Both the position numbers and the translations under genes were made by a program. Below the pieces are notes generated by a model that saw nothing but the letters and a program-made list of their open reading frames with translations, ran no database searches and was not told where the DNA came from. From NCBI GenBank assembly GCA_905214675.1, contig CAJMMS010000013.1, positions 1 to 39,252 on the forward strand: a DNA stretch of 39,252 nt, read 5' to 3'. Numbering within the stretch: position 1 is the first letter of the stretch; the number at the start of each line of letters is the position of its first letter. This DNA is from an uncultured bacterium (GTDB lineage: Bacteria; Bacillota; Clostridia; Lachnospirales; Lachnospiraceae). Positions 1 through 7,080 of this stretch are shown here, in pieces.

Positions 1-1088
1 CTGCTTCCGCCACTTAAAATTTTATATTCATTTACCGCGCAAAAACCAGCCATATTTGCAAAAGCCGGTATGCCATACCTGATAATCGCACGCTCTTTTC
101 CCTGTTCTTTCCATAATCGGAACAGATATAAAACAACAATACATGCCTGCAGCATCATAAGAAAAGAAAAATCGACGTCAAACAAAAAGTAGCTTTTGCT
201 GGTATCATAATACCATGACTGATATCCCCCTGTGCCAAAAACACTCCCATACCACTCTTTCAAATGGCCAAACGTAAACAATTCCACCAGTACACATATA
301 GCAATCAGACTAATCAAAACCGACAAAACAGTTCCCAAAATTGTCTTCCCTATCTTTTTTTCTCTGACAAGCAATGTAAAAAAGCACATAATATTCAGGC
401 ATACCCAGCAACTGATGCCATAATCGTTACTCCATATAAAGCATACCGCACCTGTCATACCAGTCGCTATTACTGCTTTTAACCAACTGGATACTTTCCA
501 TTTTTTCAGATTCTTTTGCAGAAACAATAATATTCCAATACTTACCGGAACAATCATGCCCCTCAAAAAGCGCGCAGAATTTCCAGTATCCAATGCCCTG
601 CTCACTGCCTCTTCTATTTCGCTTGTCCCATACAATGCATTTGTCAGAAACATCGGCTGCATCAGAAGTGTTGCAACAAGAAACACACTCATCCAGCCTG
701 CAATTTCTTTTCTTTTTGTGATGCTGGTTCCTATCGCAAATGTCAAAAGTGCAAAACTCAAAATCGCCAGAAATGAAAATGCAACCAGGCTCGCTCTGTA
801 ATTGCCTCCGAAAAGAAGTGTAATAAGGCTTCCTGTATACAGATGTCCCAATCCTAAATAGTCCTGAAAATCTCTATATGGAATCTGTCCACTCATCAAT
901 CTTCTTACCGGATTATAATTTTGAAATGTCCCGTTAATCGGCACAAAATTTACCGTATGATTACTCGTTCCAAGTGCATGAATATAACACATGGTAACCA
1001 ATATCACCATACTGAGCAGAAAACTCCAATTACATTTGTTATGAGTAACTTTGTTTTTCAAAACCGTCACGCTATTTTTTTGCCGCAT
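1..1088 (-). CDS. Multi-pass membrane protein, GT-C-like (partial, C-terminus off window)
   Basis: An uninterrupted frame of 362 codons starts at an ATG at 1088 and leaves the window at its left edge, so the C-terminus is missing. It reads as a polytopic membrane protein, with a first hydrophobic helix around residues 22-40 and at least six more. An early extracytoplasmic stretch contains NYNPVRRLMSG and PYRDFQDYLGLG, the kind of acidic loop seen after TM1 in lipid-sugar-dependent (GT-C) glycosyltransferases. The start overlaps the upstream stop as TAATG, so translation is probably coupled. It is the last visible gene of the left block. I infer a role in adding a sugar to, or moving, a surface glycopolymer. 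No family name can be given with confidence. Confidence 0.75.
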   Translation of the reverse strand, partial: MRQKNSVTVLKNKVTHNKCNWSFLLSMVILVTMCYIHALGTSNHTVNFVPINGTFQNYNPVRRLMSGQIPYRDFQDYLGLGHLYTGSLITLLFGGNYRASLVAFSFLAILSFALLTFAIGTSITKRKEIAGWMSVFLVATLLMQPMFLTNALYGTSEIEEAVSRALDTGNSARFLRGMIVPVSIGILLFLQKNLKKWKVSSWLKAVIATGMTGAVCFIWSNDYGISCWVCLNIMCFFTLLVREKKIGKTILGTVLSVLISLIAICVLVELFTFGHLKEWYGSVFGTGGYQSWYYDTSKSYFLFDVDFSFLMMLQACIVVLYLFRLWKEQGKERAIIRYGIPAFANMAGFCAVNEYKILSGGS

Positions 1089-1873
1089 TACATCTGTCCT
1101 CTTACGTATTGTAAACATCTGTCAATTTCTTCTATTTTTTCTACTTTTCCCATTTCTATAGAAACAAATCCCTGATAATCTTCTGCATCAAGAATTTTCA
1201 GTACTTCCTGATGAAGTTTTCTCTCCTGAATCGGTTTTAAACCTGGCTCACTGATATGTACATGATTGATCCATTTTACATTTTCCAGCAGTTCTTCTGC
1301 ATTCTCTCCATTCTGAATCATGGTTCCCAGATCGAGATTTAACTTAAATCCTCTGGAATCTACATTTCTGATCAATTTTAATGCTGAACATGTATCATTT
1401 ATATAATTTGTGTTATAGATTGTTGGATTCGCTTCCATTCCAATCATTGTTCCCTTACTTGCAGCATACTCGCCCAATTCTTTAAAAAATGCTATTGCAA
1501 TATCTTCATTCGCTCCATTTGGAAGATTTCTGTTTCTTGGGCAGCCAAACACCAGATTTTTGCAGTTTATCCCGGTTGCAAAATCAACTGCTTTCTTAGT
1601 ATATTCAATCAGGCTGTTTCTTTCTTCTTCCGTTCCAAAAATTTTTTCCTGTTTTCCAAACCAGATGGACTGCATGGAAGGAATAACAAAACCGTATTCT
1701 TCCATCAAGTCCTGCCTCCATTTTTGAGCTTCGTCCAGATGATCATATGGATTTTCCGGAAAAATTCTGGTAGGTGCTATTTCCAGTCCTGTATACCCGT
1801 ACTTCTGCATAAGAGCATACACGTCTTTATTCCATTCATCCACCCACGCTATATTTGAGATTGATAATTTCAT
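1088..1873 (-). CDS. Sugar phosphate isomerase/epimerase-type TIM-barrel protein
   Basis: A protein of about 260 residues beginning MKLSISNIAW, typical of the xylose-isomerase-like/AP-endonuclease-2 TIM-barrel family. Visible family features are the ends of barrel strands with candidate metal ligands: GMEANPT, NLDLGTM, HVHISEPG and a late SIEMG. Such proteins isomerise or epimerise sugars or polyols using a divalent metal in the cytoplasm. An ATG at 1900 would add nine residues (MEERNNKIK). Neither start has a well-spaced ribosome site, and I prefer 1873 because homologues normally start at MKLS. It sits between two membrane-protein genes and near an SDR and an FAD enzyme, suggesting it helps make an unusual sugar for the surface polymer. 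The substrate is unknown. Confidence 0.85.
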   Translation of the reverse strand: MKLSISNIAWVDEWNKDVYALMQKYGYTGLEIAPTRIFPENPYDHLDEAQKWRQDLMEEYGFVIPSMQSIWFGKQEKIFGTEEERNSLIEYTKKAVDFATGINCKNLVFGCPRNRNLPNGANEDIAIAFFKELGEYAASKGTMIGMEANPTIYNTNYINDTCSALKLIRNVDSRGFKLNLDLGTMIQNGENAEELLENVKWINHVHISEPGLKPIQERKLHQEVLKILDAEDYQGFVSIEMGKVEKIEEIDRCLQYVRGQM

Positions 1874-1922
1874 CTTAATTTTGTTATTCCTTTCTTCCAT
1901 GCTTTGTCTCAGACTCCAACCA

Positions 1923-4013
1923 TTATTTTTTTCTCAGAACTGAAATGATTTTTTCTATAATTATATAAAAGCATACTTGTATAAATCCAAAATACCACAA
2001 AACATAGTTCATACGTATATGAATAAACGAATGTCCTTTTGCAAGGCAAAACCATGAAACCGATGTTAAAAAGAAAATTACATACATCGATATCTTTTCA
2101 ATATCCATCTTTTTTCTTTTTATGTCTGCACCGAAAATACAGATTGGAACAATACACAACATTGGAAATAGATTTCCATCTATACCTGTAATAATCTGCG
2201 TAGAAAAATGGAAATATTTTCGAAATGTATCCCAGATAGACGCATTTAACGAAGGCCAGTACACAGAAGCAATCTCATTTAAATCTTTCGCACTTGTTCT
2301 TCTAAGGACATCTTCTTTGAAAATTCGTTTAATACCTTCCAGCAAATTTCCAGCTCCACGTATCTGTGCATGAATGCAGATTGCTGCTGCAAATCCCAGC
2401 AATGCCATGATTCCAATAACCACCATGACTTTAAACACCAGCATCGCCTGATCTTTTTCTTTTGAAAAAACTGCTTTTGCAAAATCAACAAACAAAAATC
2501 CAACTGTTGCCATCATAATTACCGAAATATACTCATATCCACACAAACTTTTTATCATGATAGAAACAAATGTAAGTATATAACTGGCATAACGACATCG
2601 CTTATCGTTCACTTTCAAACTGCAGAATATTCCAACCGCCATAGGAATAAACCACGTAAACTCTACCCAATACAAATTGTTTGCAAAGTTTACAATCCAT
2701 GGTGAAAGCCAAAATGTAACAAAAAATACACCTGCAAATAATTTATTGTACTTGGAAGCAAGCAGAATCATAATAGCTGCCCCTGTCATTCCCATTGCTA
2801 TACTGCATATCAAACGCAACGTAAGGATTGCTTCATCATAATTTAAATGGCGTGCTATATGTCTGAAAATTTTTCCATGTAACCCATACTGGCTCTGATA
2901 GGATGTAAGTTCTTTTTTTACCAGATCTGCTATCTGCTTTTTGTTACTGTCACAATATACCGCTTTCGACAACTCCCCATATTTATATGGATTTAAAACT
3001 CGATCTGTATCCAGGTATATCAGTAATCTTCCATTCTCATCTTTCGATGTGCTTACAATTTTCTCGATTTCTCCATTGGCAAACTCTATGTAATTTCCAG
3101 CTTGTGCATATTGTTCCGAATATACATTTGCATCTACTGCTACTGCCGCCTCTGTCCTGGAGTAATTCTGAAGCCAGTAATCATCCGTATATTCACTCAA
3201 AGCTCCATTATAAAAGCCCAGGCCATATTTTGATCCATCTTCAAACCAAATGTTCTCATGTTCTGCCGTAATAACGCCTCGCACCAGTTTTTCCGAAAAA
3301 TCGTCAAAATTTTCAAATGTTACATTTTGTGTATCCATAGAATTATACATGTAATTCCAGGAAAAAAGTGCCGTACAGAATATAAATACCGCTATCAGAA
3401 TTCCTTTTCTGGATAATATCGGCTGTTCTGCTAATTTGCTGCAAACAAATATCCAGGCTGCAACCAGAAACAGTATAATCAGTACTTTATTCTGAAAAGT
3501 AAAGGTAGACTGCGCATAAGCATAGCCAAGTAATACATTTCCGCTAAGTGTTTCTTCTCCCAGATATCCTTTATCAATTGTTTGAAGATAAGGAATCTTC
3601 TTACAGTTTTTCGCAGTAAATCTTAATGTATACTCTTGTCCTTTCTTTAACTCTTTATTAAATTTCACCTTATACCAGGAATGCTTCTGGACTTTTTTCA
3701 AATTTACCGAAACCGTATCAATGATTTTTCCTTTCTCATTTAACACGGTCAATATAAGCTTTCCATTATTTTTCTTTGGCTGATTTGTCAGATTGATTTC
3801 CACGCCAACTAAATGCTTTTCTGCTGGTGAAAATTGCATTTCATAATCACCATCTTCCAGTTTAATTGGTTCCTGTAAATCCTGTTTTAACATATCATAA
3901 CTGATCTCATCACAATAATATCCATGCCGGAAACAATCCAATGGTCCAAACATGAAAACCAATATTATAAAAAGAATCATACTTCCTATTATTCCTGCTT
4001 TTTTTTTTGTCAT
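1923..4013 (-). CDS. Large membrane protein with extracytoplasmic domains, GT-C-like
   Basis: A 696-residue protein with an N-terminal membrane anchor (about residues 8-26). A beta-rich extracytoplasmic domain (about 30-170) follows, then two helices (about 175-220), a second extracytoplasmic region (about 225-390), and a C-terminal multi-helix bundle containing NLYWVEFTWFIPM. The architecture of a helix bundle with large outside loops resembles GT-C glycosyltransferases that use polyprenyl-phosphate sugars, but I see no diagnostic motif. The start ATG overlaps the upstream TGA as ATGA and follows a GAGGGG ribosome site. A run of ten A's covers codons 2-5. Function is inferred only from topology and neighbours: probable transfer of a sugar onto a wall polymer. 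Confidence 0.8.
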   Translation of the reverse strand: MTKKKAGIIGSMILFIILVFMFGPLDCFRHGYYCDEISYDMLKQDLQEPIKLEDGDYEMQFSPAEKHLVGVEINLTNQPKKNNGKLILTVLNEKGKIIDTVSVNLKKVQKHSWYKVKFNKELKKGQEYTLRFTAKNCKKIPYLQTIDKGYLGEETLSGNVLLGYAYAQSTFTFQNKVLIILFLVAAWIFVCSKLAEQPILSRKGILIAVFIFCTALFSWNYMYNSMDTQNVTFENFDDFSEKLVRGVITAEHENIWFEDGSKYGLGFYNGALSEYTDDYWLQNYSRTEAAVAVDANVYSEQYAQAGNYIEFANGEIEKIVSTSKDENGRLLIYLDTDRVLNPYKYGELSKAVYCDSNKKQIADLVKKELTSYQSQYGLHGKIFRHIARHLNYDEAILTLRLICSIAMGMTGAAIMILLASKYNKLFAGVFFVTFWLSPWIVNFANNLYWVEFTWFIPMAVGIFCSLKVNDKRCRYASYILTFVSIMIKSLCGYEYISVIMMATVGFLFVDFAKAVFSKEKDQAMLVFKVMVVIGIMALLGFAAAICIHAQIRGAGNLLEGIKRIFKEDVLRRTSAKDLNEIASVYWPSLNASIWDTFRKYFHFSTQIITGIDGNLFPMLCIVPICIFGADIKRKKMDIEKISMYVIFFLTSVSWFCLAKGHSFIHIRMNYVLWYFGFIQVCFYIIIEKIISVLRKK

Positions 4014-4930
4014 TTGTCTATCCCCTCGGTGAATTCTTTAATATCTCTTAGCACTTCTTCTTTTGTATATACATAAGTTCCCTGTTTTCCAAACAGATCT
4101 GCATACTTTGTATGAAAATCGTATTTTACCGGAGTACCTGACAGTTCATTACAGAATGTCTCGCCTGTCAGATAATAATAAACCTCCGCTGCGGAAACCG
4201 GTTCGGTAGCCGGATGCCATAAGGTGACTCCTGCTTTCATCACAACCTGTATATCCTTCCATAAATGTGCCAGGTTATAAAATTGATATACGTTTCTGCT
4301 GTCTGTAAAATTAAGTGCTGAAAATCCGAGTTTGCGGAATTTCTGCTTTAATGTCTCTCTGTCTTTTTCTGTTACATTTACTTTATAGAATCCATTCTCC
4401 TGAAGCTGATAATAATTTTTCAGGTCACAGTCCTGTTTTGACAGCTCCTCAAATTTTTCTTTTTTCAGCATAAACGGTATGACGTTTATATAATCATAAA
4501 TAAAATTCTTTTTTATATTGATTCCAAACAAGCCCGGCAAACGAATGATCAGTGATTCCGGGTAGTGCTTCCTTACCCAGCATTCTAACTGGTATCTGTT
4601 GTATCCGTATGCATGAAGGTCTTCCGTATCAATGACAGCATTTTCGTCTGCACCCTGTGGATCTTTCAATACATCTACCGTTGAAATCAGCACTAATTTT
4701 TTCGGTTCGATTTTTTCAATGTTATACTCTGCCTGTCTGATCAGTTCCATGTCTTGTTCCGGTGCATGATTTGCAAGATATTTTTCTGCCCGAAGTCCTG
4801 CATAGACCAGTAAATCCGGCCTTGTTCCATAAGCGTCCTCTATATTTTTTGAATTATATACTGCATCAAAATCTCCTGCTGCATAAATATTACTTCCTAC
4901 AAATCCTGTATATCCTACTAAAGCCTTCAT
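4010..4930 (-). CDS. NAD-dependent epimerase/dehydratase (extended SDR)
   Basis: A 306-residue short-chain dehydrogenase/reductase-type protein. The Rossmann glycine motif GYTGFVGSN is at residues 6-14. The strand carrying the usual catalytic Ser/Thr reads LISTVDVL, and the usual YxxxK is replaced by YGYNR, so the catalytic lysine position holds Arg. The C-terminal half, which normally binds the nucleotide sugar, is poorly conserved. The start follows AAAGG-rich ribosome sites. Its stop overlaps the next gene (ATGA), and it starts 15 bases after the GT2 gene, so it belongs to the same transcript. I infer a step in modifying a nucleotide-activated or lipid-linked sugar. The Lys-to-Arg change leaves open a non-classical reaction. 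Confidence 0.85.
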   Translation of the reverse strand: MKALVGYTGFVGSNIYAAGDFDAVYNSKNIEDAYGTRPDLLVYAGLRAEKYLANHAPEQDMELIRQAEYNIEKIEPKKLVLISTVDVLKDPQGADENAVIDTEDLHAYGYNRYQLECWVRKHYPESLIIRLPGLFGINIKKNFIYDYINVIPFMLKKEKFEELSKQDCDLKNYYQLQENGFYKVNVTEKDRETLKQKFRKLGFSALNFTDSRNVYQFYNLAHLWKDIQVVMKAGVTLWHPATEPVSAAEVYYYLTGETFCNELSGTPVKYDFHTKYADLFGKQGTYVYTKEEVLRDIKEFTEGIDK

Positions 4931-4945
4931 AACCCTTTCCTTTCG

Positions 4946-5887
4946 CTATTTTGTCAGTTTTTCGATACTCTCAAAGCTGTAGTGTTTCCGCTTAAACACC
5001 AGATCCACCAGAAGCTGCAGATATTTGACAATAATGGTCAGAATTCCGAATAAGCCGAAAAAGGCGATCGACAAAAATAAAATGGTTGTCGTCCATCCCT
5101 GAACCGGATGTACAATAAAATAAGTAAATACGGAATATACGATCATAAAAATAGACATAACCATCATTGCTATTGTCATTGCCATGGAAAAACGGTATCC
5201 AACTTCCGTAAATAAAATCAGGGTATCCAGTGCAAGACCGGAACGATATCTTTTTTCTTTTTTATCTGTGTCTGTACCGGCATTTTCTGTCACCTTATAT
5301 TTGATATTGTCTGTTTTCAGTCCGCAGTTGGCATAGACTGCTTTTCTGTACGGAACGGTTTTGTTCATAGAGCTGATGCGGTTGATCACTCTTCTGCTTA
5401 ATACCCGGAAGCTTTCTGTTTCCATCCGGTAAGAAACATCCGTAAACTTATCAAACACCTTGTAAAACAGTCTTGATGTAAATTTTTCTTTCCGTTCCGC
5501 AGACGCACTGACAATATCGTATCCTTTTAAAGAATGTCGGTAAATCTCCATAACCATTTCCGGATCAAAGTCTGCCTTTGTATTGTCAAATTCAAATACA
5601 AAATCCCCGATCGACATATCCACCCCTGCATTCATCGCAAGTTCCAGTCCATGAAAATAACTCATATTTACAACCGATACGCTGGTCTCTACCGCCCTCT
5701 GGCTTACTCTTTTTATCACAGAGACACTCTCATCCTCCGACGCATCGTTGACACAGATAATTTCTGAATGTTCAAAATTCTTTTCCATAACCTGGATAAT
5801 ATTTTCCAGAAATTTTTCGATTCTGTTTTCTGCATTGTGTACATAAATTACTGCTGAAGCAAAATTTTTTTCTTTATTACCTGCCAT
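4946..5887 (-). CDS. GtrB/DPM1-like family 2 glycosyltransferase with two C-terminal TM helices
   Basis: A GT-A fold domain fills about residues 1-215 (VIYVHNAENRIEKF, then ICVNDASEDES). Two strong membrane helices follow near the C-terminus, the layout of enzymes that move a sugar from a nucleotide to polyprenyl phosphate. The metal-binding DxD is changed: the segment reads FVFEFDNTKADFDP, giving ExD. I chose ATG 5887 (MAGNK) because a GAGGTG ribosome site lies seven bases upstream. ATG 5902 gives five more residues but lacks a site. The gene overlaps the FAD gene end by 11 bases. It probably loads the sugar made by the adjacent FAD, SDR and TIM-barrel enzymes onto a lipid for use by the neighbouring membrane proteins. 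Confidence 0.88.
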   Translation of the reverse strand: MAGNKEKNFASAVIYVHNAENRIEKFLENIIQVMEKNFEHSEIICVNDASEDESVSVIKRVSQRAVETSVSVVNMSYFHGLELAMNAGVDMSIGDFVFEFDNTKADFDPEMVMEIYRHSLKGYDIVSASAERKEKFTSRLFYKVFDKFTDVSYRMETESFRVLSRRVINRISSMNKTVPYRKAVYANCGLKTDNIKYKVTENAGTDTDKKEKRYRSGLALDTLILFTEVGYRFSMAMTIAMMVMSIFMIVYSVFTYFIVHPVQGWTTTILFLSIAFFGLFGILTIIVKYLQLLVDLVFKRKHYSFESIEKLTK

Positions 5888-7010
5888 CACTAAGCACCTC
5901 ATCTAAATCATATACTGTGTTAATTTTTCCTGAAAGAACTCCTACAAAAGTCGGATTCTGGGAGTATGTCCGAATCACGGTCGGACGTGAGTCATCAATC
6001 TCCGAGCTCATAAGAATCGGTTTCATAGAAAACAACGACTTCCTGTATTCAAATTTATAATCATCCAACATATATTTTCTTGCCAGATTCGCCATATATG
6101 GAAACGCAGTACGCGGTTTTGCCGGGCAGTCATTACAGTTTCCCAAATGAAAAGTTGAACAGTAACCTTCGCTTTTCTCCTGACAGGCAAAGGTCGGAAC
6201 GCCCTCGTAACTGGTGGTATGCGGTGTAAACGTTACGGATGTCAGGGAATGATATCCTGTTTTTCCAAATGGCATAATCGAGAAAAATGGTCCATCCATA
6301 ACGGTAAATCCGATATCTTTCAGTTTCTCATTTACATCACACAAAATAATTTCGCATAGTTCGTACTTAATGCCAAATTTTTCAAATCCCACCATATCCA
6401 GAATTTGATTGGTTCCTGCATAAGTGGCATTCAGAACAAATCCTGTTGTATATTTTTTATTTTCTCCTGTATAGATTTCATATGCATCCTGAAGCTTTTC
6501 AATCCGCCGGATATCCACACCATATTTGATTTCTACACGATCCGGATATTTTCCAAGTTCCTCCAGAAAATAATCTTTCAGGATCATCGCATCATAGGTA
6601 TATTCCCGCGTACGGAACACGCCGTCACACATGCCTTCCCGGAAATAGTTTCCCGGATATAGTTCTTCGCACGGAATATCTGCTACTTTGCAGAATTGCT
6701 TAAACTGCTTGCCATCGGACCAGGAATACTGGCTTGATGTGGCATAGATCTGATCAAATTCTTTATTTACACAAAAGGCATAATCTTTGTTAAAACGTTC
6801 AAAATACCCTGCCGATTTCATAGCGGTAGATATCGAACGCGGATAATGATATCCCTGATGTACTCTTGCCTGATTTATATAGGTTGCCCTGCGAAACGGT
6901 GTCGGATCACATTCCAGAACCAGCACATTCTGATCCATTCTGCAGCAAAACAGTGCCGCATACAGACCATACAAACCTGCACCTATAATAATTTTGTCAT
7001 AACGCTCCAC
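5877..7010 (-). CDS. FAD-dependent oxidoreductase (DAO/mutase-like Rossmann fold)
   Basis: A 377-residue flavoprotein. The dinucleotide motif GAGLYGLYAA lies at residues 8-17, followed by an acidic strand end (LVLECD). The stretch INQARVHQGYHYPRS is typical of a DAO-like group found in polysaccharide loci. A central CNDCP motif and other cysteines (CQEK, GYC) are notable for a flavoenzyme and might bind metal or be structural. It starts at GTG 7010, seven bases after a perfect AAGGAGGT ribosome site, and has its own near-consensus promoter (7052-7080). It is probably cytoplasmic. As the first gene of the four-enzyme run, it may oxidise a sugar or rearrange its ring as UDP-galactopyranose mutase does. 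The substrate is unknown. Confidence 0.87.
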   Translation of the reverse strand: MERYDKIIIGAGLYGLYAALFCCRMDQNVLVLECDPTPFRRATYINQARVHQGYHYPRSISTAMKSAGYFERFNKDYAFCVNKEFDQIYATSSQYSWSDGKQFKQFCKVADIPCEELYPGNYFREGMCDGVFRTREYTYDAMILKDYFLEELGKYPDRVEIKYGVDIRRIEKLQDAYEIYTGENKKYTTGFVLNATYAGTNQILDMVGFEKFGIKYELCEIILCDVNEKLKDIGFTVMDGPFFSIMPFGKTGYHSLTSVTFTPHTTSYEGVPTFACQEKSEGYCSTFHLGNCNDCPAKPRTAFPYMANLARKYMLDDYKFEYRKSLFSMKPILMSSEIDDSRPTVIRTYSQNPTFVGVLSGKINTVYDLDEVLSDGR

Positions 7011-7051
7011 TTGTCGACCTCCTTAGTCTGGTAACTCTGTCATATTTTTAT
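7011..7051 (-). other. Short leader with perfect Shine-Dalgarno before the FAD oxidoreductase
   Basis: The 41-base leader between the -10 box and the GTG start carries AAGGAGGTCGAC. This is an exact complement of the 16S rRNA 3' end seven bases before the GTG, and it decides that GTG as the start. Confidence 0.7.
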
Positions 7052-7080
7052 ATTATAACACATTCATCATAATCTGTAAA
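7052..7080 (-). promoter_or_regulatory. Sigma-A-type promoter TTTACA-17-TATAAT
   Basis: Read on the minus strand, TTTACA (7075-7080) and TATAAT (7052-7057) are separated by exactly 17 bases. The TAA stop of the upstream DUF2142 gene lies inside the -10 box, so the promoter is embedded in the end of that reading frame. It would give the FAD oxidoreductase and the downstream genes transcription independent of the DUF2142 gene. Confidence 0.75.
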
